Below, in pieces: positions 1-7,492 of a DNA stretch of 12,781 bases. The position numbers and the translations under genes are program-made. Below the pieces are notes generated by a model. It was not told the origin of the DNA. It was given only the letters and a program-made list of their open reading frames with translations, and made no database searches. The stretch is from Methanocalculaceae archaeon (GTDB lineage: Archaea; Halobacteriota; Methanomicrobia; Methanomicrobiales; Methanocorpusculaceae): assembly GCA_031255895.1 (NCBI GenBank), contig JAIRRQ010000074.1, positions 1 to 12,781 on the forward strand, in the 5' to 3' direction. How positions within the stretch are numbered: the first letter of the stretch is position 1; each line of letters starts with the position of its first letter.

Positions 1-63
1 CGTTTTCAGATCCTTATCTTACCTATCTCTAATTCATCAACGATTCTTCAGAAAAAGGCAAAT

Positions 64-110
64 TGCCACAAGTCAAGATATATGTGGCATGCCGGTCAAA
101 TAGGTAGTGA
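64..110 (+). promoter_or_regulatory. Probable promoter of the nitrogenase-like operon, with flanking inverted repeat and RBS
   Basis: A perfect 7-bp inverted repeat, TGCCACA (64-70) and TGTGGCA (83-89), flanks an AT-rich TATA-like stretch, AAGATATAT (about 75-83). The TATA-like box lies about 28-36 bases before the ATG at 111, so transcription would start very near the gene, giving a short leader. GGTAGTGA (103-110) just before the ATG resembles an archaeal Shine-Dalgarno site, but its spacing is tight. The repeat would place a dimeric regulator directly over the TATA box, which is a common archaeal repressor layout. The regulator is unknown; the arms do not match the GGAA/TTCC nitrogen operator of NrpR. 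Bases 1-63 hold no gene that I can see. Confidence 0.45.
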
Positions 111-917
111 ATGAAACAGATAGCCCTCTATGGTAAGGGAGGTATCGGAAAATCCACGACATCCGCGAACCTTTCGGCAGCGTTTTCTGAGATGGGATTG
201 GATGTCATGCAGATAGGTTGTGATCCAAAGCATGACAGCACCAGGATGCTAATGCACGGACGCTGGATTCCAACTGTTCTGGAATGTATGCACGAACGAA
301 ATGATTTCACCATTGATAATGTTGTCTTTACTGGGTTTGGCAGTGTTCGATGTGTTGAGGCAGGAGGGCCAGAGCCTGGTATCGGGTGTGCGGGCAGAGG
401 GATCATTGCGACGTTTCAGCTACTGGAAAAGATGAATGCACTCTACGGAGATGTAGTAGTGTATGATGTGCTGGGTGACGTGGTTTGTGGCGGGTTTGCG
501 ATGCCTATGCGGGATGGATATGCACAGGAGATCTATCTGGTAACGAGTGGCGAACTGATGAGTTTGTACGCCGCAAACAATATCTGCAAAGCAATTGCTC
601 GGTTGTCACAGCGAAATACTGCACGATGTAGGCTGGGGGGAGTTATCTGTAATTCAAAGAATATGGATTATGAACGCGAGCTTGTTACTGAGTTTGCAAA
701 TAGGATCGGATCAACTCTCGTGCAATTTATTCCTCGTGACAAGACAGTGCAGGCGGCCGAGGTGAATCAAATGACGGTGATCGAACACACTCCACAATCG
801 CAGCAGGCTGAAGTATATCGCAGGCTTGCAAAGACGATTCTTTTCAATGAAGATCTGCAAATTCCCAAACCTATTGAACTTGACGAGTTGGAACATCTTG
901 CCAGAGAATACTTATGA
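111..917 (+). CDS. NifH-like ATPase (group IV nitrogenase-like reductase component)
   Basis: A 268-residue protein of the NifH/BchL/CfbC family, dimeric ATP-dependent [4Fe-4S] electron donors. Visible motifs are the Walker A loop GKGGIGKST (residues 8-16), switch I DPKHDST (38-44), the two cluster cysteines C93 (in GIGCAGRGI) and C126 (in GDVVCGGF), and switch II DVLGD (119-123). R96 matches the arginine that is ADP-ribosylated in NifH. Length is close to CfbC and NifH. The ATG at 111 is fixed by an in-frame TGA directly before it. It is the first gene of an operon with NifD-like and NifK-like genes, so it should donate electrons to that complex. It could be mistaken for cfbC, but cfbC works with a single CfbD rather than a D/K pair. 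The family is certain; the substrate of the system is unknown. Confidence 0.93.
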   Translation: MKQIALYGKGGIGKSTTSANLSAAFSEMGLDVMQIGCDPKHDSTRMLMHGRWIPTVLECMHERNDFTIDNVVFTGFGSVRCVEAGGPEPGIGCAGRGIIATFQLLEKMNALYGDVVVYDVLGDVVCGGFAMPMRDGYAQEIYLVTSGELMSLYAANNICKAIARLSQRNTARCRLGGVICNSKNMDYERELVTEFANRIGSTLVQFIPRDKTVQAAEVNQMTVIEHTPQSQQAEVYRRLAKTILFNEDLQIPKPIELDELEHLAREYL

Positions 918-1944
918 AACCAGAATGGCAGGCTGTGCCTTAACTGGTGCCCTGTCGGTTGCCTGTTTTATTCTCGGAGCGACGGTTGTGGTACACGCAC
1001 CGCAGGGTTGCGTGCATCAGATGTTTTCAATGTTGCACGCTACAGCAAGTGATAGTGAGATTTTGGCTATTCCAGAGATCATCGTTTCCGATGTTTCTGA
1101 CTGTGATGTGATCTTCGGTGGAGAGGAATGTTTGTTTGATGCCTTGACACAGGCAGCGACGAGGCGTCCTGATTTGATTCTGGTGATGACTTCTTGTGTA
1201 CCTGAGACGATTGGTGATGACTGTGGTGCAGTCTGTGCCCACCATCCGTATGCGGATCGGATTGTGTATGTGCCGACATCTGGATTTTTGGGCGGCAGTG
1301 CAAAAGATGGAGAGAATGCAGTGCTCACGGCCCTTGCAAATCGTGCACCAATTGCCGAGTTGATTCCTGGAACGGTCGCACTGATTGGGGAAAAAAATCT
1401 GGAGTCAGAAGTAGATCAGAATTATGCGGAAGTGGAACGGCTGCTCGATCGATTGAATCTCCATGTTGTAGTGAGGTTTTGTCGGAATTGTAACTATATG
1501 GATCTGATGAGGCTTGGGACGGTTGCCTGTTTCATTCTGCGGGATGACTGGGTAGCGGATGCGGGGAAGAATATCGGTGAACGATTTGGACGTCCGGTTA
1601 TTCCTGAGATGCCTCGTGGGCTTTCCGAATGTCTTGTGTTTCTGCGTGTTACAGGTGTTGCTTGCGGCATAGCAGAGGAATGGATTGCGATGGCGATTGC
1701 AGAAGAAACAGCATATCAGAATTCGATGCTTGCAAAATTCGCAAATCTTTCCGGAAAAACGGTATTTCTCGGTGCTGAACCGTTTGTGGGAACAACGTCA
1801 GTCGCTCGAGAGGCAATTACACGATTGGGTATGCAGGAGAGTGTGGATGGATTTTTGATTCGACTTCCATTTTATCTACCTATCGGAGTGATGGGGGTCG
1901 AAAAGATGCTGTATCTGTGGCGACGTGCGGTGAACAATGGCTGA
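898..1944 (+). CDS. NifD-like catalytic subunit of a nitrogenase-like enzyme
   Basis: A nitrogenase component 1 type protein of about 348 residues, against about 480 for true NifD. All three NifD P-cluster cysteines have counterparts: GCALTGA (C13 from the TTG start), HAPQGC (C38) and [11 protein letters not shown] (C100). At the C-terminus LPIGVMG replaces the NifD region around the cofactor histidine, and no histidine is present there. The Cys ligand of FeMo-co also has no clear match. The start is uncertain: ATG 925 leaves only three residues before the first cysteine, while TTG 898 adds PENTYETR, which I think belongs to the fold; ATG 847 is also open. With TTG 898 it overlaps the NifH-like gene by 20 bases, suggesting coupled translation. 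The last 8 bases overlap the NifK-like gene. CfbD is the best known relative in methanogens, but here a second subunit is encoded beside it. Confidence 0.88.
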   Translation: MPENTYETRMAGCALTGALSVACFILGATVVVHAPQGCVHQMFSMLHATASDSEILAIPEIIVSDVSDCDVIFGGEECLFDALTQAATRRPDLILVMTSCVPETIGDDCGAVCAHHPYADRIVYVPTSGFLGGSAKDGENAVLTALANRAPIAELIPGTVALIGEKNLESEVDQNYAEVERLLDRLNLHVVVRFCRNCNYMDLMRLGTVACFILRDDWVADAGKNIGERFGRPVIPEMPRGLSECLVFLRVTGVACGIAEEWIAMAIAEETAYQNSMLAKFANLSGKTVFLGAEPFVGTTSVAREAITRLGMQESVDGFLIRLPFYLPIGVMGVEKMLYLWRRAVNNG

Positions 1945-3076
1945 GAACAACTGTGCAAATCCTGTATGGCCATGTGCGATGATCGGGGCTGTGGCGACGC
2001 TTTCAGGTTTTTCAGATCTTTGCATAATTATTCACGGATCGTCTGGGTGCTATTATTATCCAAAGTCATTGCTGAAGGTGCAGCTGTTCAGTACACTTCT
2101 ACTGGAGTCAGAGGTTGTGTTCGGGACAATCGATCGATTGTATGAGGTTACTACTGAGGTTGCAAAGATCGGGAGGCCGATTGTGGTGGTGAATACTTGT
2201 GTTCCAGCACTGATAGGTGAAGATCTGAAGACGGTACTTTCAGATATTATGGCAACATTTGTGGACTCTCCTGGTTTTTGCGGAAATGTGGAAGAAGGAG
2301 CCGCAAAGGCGTTTGTGGCGATGATGCCTGACATTGTAGCGGATCGATCCGGAGTCAACATTGATGGTATCAATCCATTGGATTTGTTTTGGCGTGGGAA
2401 TCTGTATGAAATGGAACGGTTGCTCGATCTTCTCGGGATTCCCGTTGCGGTACGATTTTGTCACGATACATGGGAAAATATTCGACGAGGTGTTTCCCCG
2501 GTCACCATCTCTGCAAATCCGTCTTATGCATCCGGTGTGGGAAAAAGTCTTGGCAGTATGCTGTTTTTGGACATTCCGAAAACAATTGATCAGTGCCTCA
2601 CGCAGTTCCAGAATATTAATGCAGATGCCGTGCTTGCGGAACGACAACGTGCCGAAGAACAGATGTTTTACTCCTGCGATAAGTATTTGAGGAAGTACGC
2701 ACCGCCAGTCGTTGCAATTGCTGCACAGGAGAGTTACGCAGTGTTTGCGAAGGCGATGATGGAACGATATTTTGGGTCAGATGTACCTGTGGTATTCGCG
2801 CGCAATCGAACAACGATGGGTGTTCCATACTCTGTGAATTCCGCAGAGATTAATGCAATGATTGATGAGGTGAATCCAGATCTAATCCTTGGATCATCCT
2901 TTGAAGCGGCAGCCTGCCGGAATGCAGCGTTTTTCGGCATTACACCGCCGGATAGAACTCACGTTTTCGTTGCAGCTCGACCTCTCGTCGGTGTGGAGGG
3001 TGGATTGGTATTGATCGAGGGGGCGCTGAATGCACTGATAAATAACCAAAAAAAAAGAAAATTTTTGAATATATGA
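1937..3076 (+). CDS. NifK-like subunit of a nitrogenase-like enzyme
   Basis: A 379-residue nitrogenase component 1 type protein that matches NifK at its N-terminal half: WPCAMIGA (C13), IHGSSGC (C38) and NTCVPALIGEDL (C88) are the three P-cluster ligand positions of NifK. It also shares a segment with the neighbouring NifD-like protein: ERLLDLLGIPVAVRFC (161-175) against [16 protein letters not shown], showing common ancestry and an extra shared cysteine. The C-terminus, RPLVGVEGGLVLIEG, is the counterpart of the cofactor-side helix region. GGTGA at 1929-1933, three bases before the ATG, serves as ribosome binding site, and the start overlaps the NifD-like stop by 8 bases. It probably forms an alpha2beta2 complex with NifD-like. 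The basic tail (KKRKFLNI) is odd and may be drift. The partner role is inferred from operon order and motifs; substrate unknown. Confidence 0.88.
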   Translation: MAENNCANPVWPCAMIGAVATLSGFSDLCIIIHGSSGCYYYPKSLLKVQLFSTLLLESEVVFGTIDRLYEVTTEVAKIGRPIVVVNTCVPALIGEDLKTVLSDIMATFVDSPGFCGNVEEGAAKAFVAMMPDIVADRSGVNIDGINPLDLFWRGNLYEMERLLDLLGIPVAVRFCHDTWENIRRGVSPVTISANPSYASGVGKSLGSMLFLDIPKTIDQCLTQFQNINADAVLAERQRAEEQMFYSCDKYLRKYAPPVVAIAAQESYAVFAKAMMERYFGSDVPVVFARNRTTMGVPYSVNSAEINAMIDEVNPDLILGSSFEAAACRNAAFFGITPPDRTHVFVAARPLVGVEGGLVLIEGALNALINNQKKRKFLNI

Positions 3077-3750
3077 ATCACTTTTCGAATTGATTGGTAA
3101 TCGTTTCCTCTTGGAATGTAGATTGCATACCTCCTTTTATTTTTCGAATAAGTCATGAATTGTTTATTTCACCAAGATATATCACAATGAACAATATTTT
3201 AGATTATATCCTTTCATAATTGTGTTCTGTCCTCAGTCAACATGGAACTATTTCTCAATTGTGACAAAAATTGGCATGTTATTCGAATAAATGGGTTTTT
3301 GTGCCATATTTCCATTTTCATTGATATTGTGTTGATCTTACTCTTCCATTTAGCAACGAAGATTTCTGTTTGAAGTGATCTCCTTATATCGTCGAAGACT
3401 AGCATATGGTCTTGGTGACTCTTTTGAGGAATTTTTCCTTGTCAATGTCGTCAAATTCGGAATGTCACGTGAAATACGAGTTGTCTGAGAAAAATCCTTC
3501 ACCATCCACATGCTGGAACATGACAGAAATAGTTTTTTTTTCAATTTTCGATTTTCATTTCCCAATTGTCTCCCAATAGTGAGGTTCAATAGACTCTGCT
3601 GATCTCACAAAGATTGTTTTGATGTGTATTTTCCACATTACTGGTAATTTGAAGTATATTTTTGTGTGAAACTAGCGAAACGTCATTTCGAAACGTGTGT
3701 TGTACTGCATGTTCATCGTGTTTCTTGCAATATTTCTCCGTGTAAGAGGT

Positions 3751-3853
3751 GCTCCGACAAGAGATAGTGAGATTCGAACTGCTCAGTCGGGAGATGATGT
3801 GTTTCTCCGTGAGACGATCACGATTTGATTGGACGGTTGTTATCTGATCAAAT
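3751..3853. repeat. Cluster of consecutive inverted repeats
   Basis: Three potential hairpins follow each other. CTCCGAC (3752-3758) pairs with GTCGGGAG (3786-3793) with one bulged G, and encloses TGAG/CTCA (3768-3771 and 3782-3785). CGTGA (3808-3812) pairs with TCACG (3818-3822). ATTTGAT (3823-3829) pairs with ATCAAAT (3847-3853). TTTCTCCGTG occurs twice (3734-3743 and 3802-3811). They lie just before the candidate RNA promoter, so they could be upstream regulatory sites or part of a longer transcript. Function unknown. Confidence 0.35.
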
Positions 3854-3860
3854 TTGCCGA

Positions 3861-4152
3861 AGATATAGTATAATGGATCTGATATCTCTCAATGATGATT
3901 GTTCATTCACTCATTATGATAATCTCATTACTTCCAGTTTTGGGATATCATGGAAAAATGGTGACTAAATGGTGACGAGGTAAGAAATGAGTGCATGTCC
4001 ACATATGATATCCTAACTAACTCTTCCCGAAATCATCCTGGGTATTTCCATTGATAGGATGTTCATTGGATTGGGTAGCAACATCTCATTTGTGATCAGT
4101 GTACGTGATATTTGCACATCAAACGCGGATATTACGACAAAAATGTCGTTTT
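3861..4152 (+). ncRNA. Candidate structured non-coding RNA (low confidence)
   Basis: A TATA-like stretch (GATATAGTATAATGG, 3862-3876) is followed by a long-range inverted repeat: GGATATCAT (3943-3951) and ATGATATCC (4005-4013), extendable to 12 pairs with two G-U. Inside the loop the 9-mer AATGGTGAC occurs twice at 11-base spacing (3957-3965 and 3968-3976). A 6-bp hairpin followed by a T-run closes the region at 4134-4152. Together these form promoter, stem and terminator in the right order for a transcript of about 250-260 bases on the + strand. There is no match to RNase P, SRP RNA or tRNA that I recognise. Inverted repeats of this size can arise by chance in AT-rich DNA, so this is a hypothesis. 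Confidence 0.25.
4134..4152 (+). terminator. Hairpin plus T-run, terminator-like
   Basis: ACGACA (4134-4139) and TGTCGT (4144-4149) form a perfect 6-bp stem with an AAAA loop, running directly into TTTT (4149-4152). This resembles an intrinsic terminator for a + strand transcript. No protein gene lies directly upstream, so it would end either the candidate RNA above or read-through from the nitrogenase-like operon. Archaea mainly need only the T-run, so the hairpin's role is uncertain. Confidence 0.35.
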
Positions 4153-4743
4153 CACTACACTTTTTGAAGATAAAACAGTTGATTTGGTGGAACGAGTATC
4201 ACTGATATTTTGTTTACCGCTGCAGAGGTAACTGCATTGAGGATAAAGGTTTCCGCAAAAAACTCTGTAATAACTGAAATTTTGACTGTACTTACTGAAT
4301 TTGTCGTGTTACAATGTTCATGCGACTACACCACTGAGAATAATCTGATATCTTTTATCATCTCGCAAGAGGATCTGTTCATCATAACTAACAAGGATAG
4401 AACCATTTGAGACAATGCGTTTTTTTAAGATTGATGTATTAGTGAACAGCGGTGTGGTTGATGTCCAGAGAGTGATGATCTTTGGCATCAGGTACTTTGA
4501 TAGGTATCTGTCTTCGAAATACTAACTGACACGTACTAAATAATATATTGTGTGTGTAATTTGTAAGGTACGATTTTTGAATTAATATAGGGCAGCGGAG
4601 TAGGAAAATATGCATGCGTGTTTTGCCATGGTGTGTTCGTTCTCTATTTTTTGGATGCTGTCGTTATGACTGGCAATTGTCAGGCATTGGAATACTGACA
4701 CATCATGATGATGACGAACATACCTGATGCTCCGATTTTCAAT

Positions 4744-5589
4744 TCATTTTCGCGTATTATCATGATTGGGGATATATTTATTACATTTTTTTGCTGTGGA
4801 GTACTTCCCAAGAACATCCATATGTTTCTCTGGTTGATTCATGATATCAAGTGTGTCCCCGGAACCTACGAGATCATAGAGCCCGCGTCCCTCTTCAAGA
4901 CCAATCTCTGGCAACGACAGTGGCAACATCACATGCATCGGGATTGGATCTCCGTAGTGTGAGTTTGCAATCCATCCCTCCTTTATCATGTAATAGTAGG
5001 CGGCACCTCGCATTTTTTCGATTTCACTGTACTCGCTGACAAATTCCGTTGAGACAATGTTCGCCATTATCAGTTCTTCATTCCAGGGGTTGATTGCTAC
5101 ATGACCGTAATCGGGAGGTATCAACACAGTGTTTCCTTTGTGCGCTGGAAGCAGAACCACATCTGTGTGATCGCGACGTTGCAATAGGTAATACGCGAAA
5201 CCAGACAAAACCTCATACATCTCTGGATATGACATTCCAGCAGGATTTTCTGGATGATAGTGACCCTTCGTTTTGATGAATTCGCCGTTGAAAATACCCG
5301 ATGGAATCACGGTAATATCGTATCTGAGGTGATGGTGCTTCAACCAAGCATGATCATCATGGTCTCTCCAGAGATCACGGTACATATAGTAGAGTGGCGT
5401 TTCCGGATTGACGATTGGCGGTCGTGCAAATACGTTTGCCATATCGGCAATCGTTCGAACATCCGGTTCTGGAAGCGTGCCGGACCAATATTTTTTCATG
5501 GCATGCATCATAGTAATATTGTGGGCTGCCCATATGGATAGTTTGCTGGGGTTTTGTTCCAAAGATCCAATTTCGTTCATGAATGGCAT
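4744..5589 (-). CDS. pgiA: Glucose-6-phosphate isomerase, archaeal cupin type
   Basis: A 281-residue metal-dependent cupin that interconverts glucose 6-phosphate and fructose 6-phosphate, unrelated to bacterial/eukaryotic Pgi. The cupin motif is clear: TKGHYHP (H110, H112), PEMYEVLSG (E123) and PPDYGHVAIN (H163) match the metal ligands H88, H90, E97 and H136 of the Pyrococcus furiosus enzyme. The protein is longer than the roughly 190-residue Pyrococcus form, with about 80 extra N-terminal residues and a C-terminal extension ending in a low-complexity polar tail. The ATG at 5589 is used; a second in-frame ATG at 5580 is possible. It stands alone between two long spacers with its own TATA box. 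In a methanogen it would work in gluconeogenesis and sugar-phosphate supply. Confidence 0.92.
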   Translation of the reverse strand: MPFMNEIGSLEQNPSKLSIWAAHNITMMHAMKKYWSGTLPEPDVRTIADMANVFARPPIVNPETPLYYMYRDLWRDHDDHAWLKHHHLRYDITVIPSGIFNGEFIKTKGHYHPENPAGMSYPEMYEVLSGFAYYLLQRRDHTDVVLLPAHKGNTVLIPPDYGHVAINPWNEELIMANIVSTEFVSEYSEIEKMRGAAYYYMIKEGWIANSHYGDPIPMHVMLPLSLPEIGLEEGRGLYDLVGSGDTLDIMNQPEKHMDVLGKYSTAKKCNKYIPNHDNTRK

Positions 5590-5591
5590 CT

Positions 5592-5644
5592 CGATTCAAA
5601 GTGAATCGTTTGAAACCATTTGGTGCGATGATTATTTATATTGA
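5592..5644 (-). promoter_or_regulatory. Promoter and leader hairpin of the cupin glucose-6-phosphate isomerase gene
   Basis: On the minus strand TATAAATA (complement of 5633-5640) is a near-ideal archaeal TATA box about 44-51 bases before the ATG, predicting a leader of about 20 bases. Between it and the ATG lies a perfect 6-bp inverted repeat, CGATTC (5592-5597) and GAATCG (5603-5608), with a 5-base spacer. It falls around the expected transcription start, so it could be an operator or a small leader hairpin. No strong Shine-Dalgarno site is seen. Confidence 0.55.
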
Positions 5645-6013
5645 CCGTGGAAAATGCAGAATTTCGCTGACAATTCTGATTAACCATATTGTGCAATCTG
5701 AGGTTTGGATGAGTCCGTTCGAATCATCTTTTGGTGATTGATTGGTATTTTTCTGTAGTCAATGTGTCTTTTTTTTCGTTTGACGAGGTTATATCACGTC
5801 AAATCATCTATAATCTTCTATGATGAGATGGATTATTGAGAGTACTAAAAAAAGCATTTTGGCACGTTACTCATGGATCTGTAACGACAAACTCTAATAA
5901 TTTATCGGACAAGCAATTTTTTTGGGGGATTATGTGAATTGAAATAATTTACCACACCCTTTCGTGATAACGAATTTTTCCGTTGGATTTTCAACGAACA
6001 CAAAATTAACTAT
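5645..6013. other. Spacer between guaB end and the isomerase promoter, with inverted repeats
   Basis: No gene is seen. It holds TTTGACG (5779-5785) and CGTCAAA (5797-5803), a perfect 7-bp repeat around a TATA-like GGTTATATC. Near the guaB end, CGTTG (5981-5985) pairs with CAACG (5992-5996), and TTCGT (5961-5965) pairs with ACGAA (5970-5974) followed on + by TTTTTC. The first of these (5981-5996) lies 18 bases beyond the guaB stop and may help end that transcript, though no T-run follows it on the minus strand. Confidence 0.5.
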
Positions 6014-7492
6014 TCAGATCCCCATCCGATAGTTAGGGGCTTCGTCCGTAATTAAAATATCATGTGGGTGACTTTCCTTCATACCTGCTGCAGTGATTCG
6101 CACAAAGCGTGCATTTTTGCGCATGAATTCGATATCCTTGCTGCCGGTGTAACCCATTGCAGATTTCAGACCTCCGATCGTCTGATAGATAACTTCTGTC
6201 ACCGATCCGACGTACGGCGTTGCACCTTCAACCCCTTCTGGCACATATTTTGTTGCACCTATACCCTTTTTCTGGAAATAGCGGTCACCTGATAGCCCTG
6301 ATGTCATCACACCAAGAGAACCCATTCCGCGATATTGCTTGTAGCGGCGTCCCTTCATCACAACAATTTTTCCCGGGGCCTCGTCAGTCCCGGCAAACAT
6401 ACTGCCCATCATCACTGACGACGCACCTGCAACAATGGCCTTTGCTACATCACCACTGTATTTCACGCCACCGTCTGCAATCACAGGGACTCCCGCAGGT
6501 TCGGCAACATCGCACACATTCGCAATGGCCGATATCTGCGGAATACCTACTCCTGCAACAATACGGGTTGTACAGATAGAACCAGGACCGATGCCAACTT
6601 TAATACCATCCACAAAGTCCACTAGTTCACTGGCTGCGGCCGCCGTCGCAATATTTCCCGCAACCACATCGCAAGAAACCGAACCTTTAATGTCCTTCAC
6701 ACTTTTTACCACATGCATATTATGACCGTGAGCACAGTCCACAATAATTGCATCACTGCCAGCCTCAGCGAGCATTAGTGCACGATTCATATCAAAGGGA
6801 CCGACTGCAGCTGCAACTCGGAGGTTACCGCCCTTATCTCTGTTTGCATTCGGGAATTGTTGTTTTTCCAGCAGATCCTGCATCGTGATAATCCCGATCA
6901 GTTTGCCCTTTTCATCCACGACCGGCAATCGCTCAACCTTTTTCGCGTACATCGTGTTGATTGCTTCCTCTGCGGTTACGTCTTCTTTCACCGTGATAGG
7001 TTGCTTCGTCATGATCGTATCAACTGTCTCCTCCCCTTTCTTGCGAATGACCCCACGCACATCACGGCGTGAAACGATCCCAATTAGATTTTCGTTCGGA
7101 TCTACGACAGGGACCCCGCCGATACCGTGCATATCCATCAAATTTGCCACGAATCCAATCATCGCATCGGGTGTCACACATCTGACATCGCGCTCGATTA
7201 CTTTCTCGGCATTCTTCACATGCTCCACAAATGCCACCTCCTGTTCTGGCGTACAGTTTCTGTGCAAAACTCCGATACCTCCTGCACGTGCCATGGCAAT
7301 TGCCATTGCCGATTCTGTAACTGTATCCATGGCGGAACTCACAAGTGGAATTGACAGCGGAATATTTTTAGAAAATTTCGATTTTACATTCACATCGCTC
7401 GGTTCGGTCCAAGACTCCGTTGGCACGATCAATACATCATCAAACGCCAATGCTGTTGGAATATTGAGTTTGTCACTGTACACGTTGCTCAC
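6014..7492 (-). CDS. guaB: Inosine-5'-monophosphate dehydrogenase
   Basis: A 492-residue IMP dehydrogenase, which oxidises IMP to XMP with NAD in the first committed step of GMP synthesis. The TIM barrel opens with ALAFDDVLIVP and is interrupted by two CBS domains (about 103-158 and 163-212) that sense adenine/guanine nucleotides in this family. The active-site loop is GPGSICTTR, with catalytic C307 and GVGIPQ after it; IADGGVKYSGD (338-348) binds the IMP phosphate and YKQYRGMGSLGVM (384-396) is the following loop before the flap. Length is normal. The GTG at 7492 overlaps the mfnB stop as GTGA, and a second GTG at 7483 would give the family-like start VYSDKL, so the true start may be three codons later. 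It is co-transcribed with mfnB. Confidence 0.97.
   Translation of the reverse strand: MSNVYSDKLNIPTALAFDDVLIVPTESWTEPSDVNVKSKFSKNIPLSIPLVSSAMDTVTESAMAIAMARAGGIGVLHRNCTPEQEVAFVEHVKNAEKVIERDVRCVTPDAMIGFVANLMDMHGIGGVPVVDPNENLIGIVSRRDVRGVIRKKGEETVDTIMTKQPITVKEDVTAEEAINTMYAKKVERLPVVDEKGKLIGIITMQDLLEKQQFPNANRDKGGNLRVAAAVGPFDMNRALMLAEAGSDAIIVDCAHGHNMHVVKSVKDIKGSVSCDVVAGNIATAAAASELVDFVDGIKVGIGPGSICTTRIVAGVGIPQISAIANVCDVAEPAGVPVIADGGVKYSGDVAKAIVAGASSVMMGSMFAGTDEAPGKIVVMKGRRYKQYRGMGSLGVMTSGLSGDRYFQKKGIGATKYVPEGVEGATPYVGSVTEVIYQTIGGLKSAMGYTGSKDIEFMRKNARFVRITAAGMKESHPHDILITDEAPNYRMGI

Larger units (their letters stand above)
3077..4743. other. 1.67-kb AT-rich spacer without a convincing protein gene
   Basis: Short open frames here (for example a 66-codon TTG-started frame at 4210-4410 on +, and frames at 3350-3589 and 3214-3405 on -) lack recognisable motifs, good ribosome sites or neighbours. 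T-rich runs at 3133-3144 (CTTTTATTTTTC) may end the nitrogenase-like transcript. The central part, about 3676-4152, carries several perfect inverted repeats and a terminator-like hairpin and is described separately. GATATC recurs at several points. The rest (3150-3670 and 4420-4743) shows nothing I can name. It may be decayed gene material, a non-coding RNA locus, or both. Confidence 0.6.

Noticed and set aside
111..917. Naming the NifH-like gene cfbC
   Set aside because: Its operon encodes two component-1 subunits rather than one CfbD, and no cfbA, cfbB or cfbE gene is present in the window.
3761..3793. ATTCGAACT, resembling the T-loop of a tRNA on the minus strand
   Set aside because: The flanking bases form only two of five T-stem pairs, and no acceptor stem, anticodon arm or CCA end can be placed around it.
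4210..4410. 66-codon TTG-started frame on the + strand
   Set aside because: No ribosome site, no recognisable motif and no partner gene; likely chance in AT-rich spacer, though a relic gene cannot be excluded.
4470..4529. C/D box sRNA candidate (GTGATGA at 4471-4477 and CTGA at 4526-4529)
   Set aside because: Spacing is right, but the inner D' box is missing, C' is poor and no terminal stem forms.
5961..5979. TTCGT/ACGAA hairpin with TTTTT as a terminator
   Set aside because: The T-run lies on the + strand, where no gene precedes it; guaB ends on the other strand.
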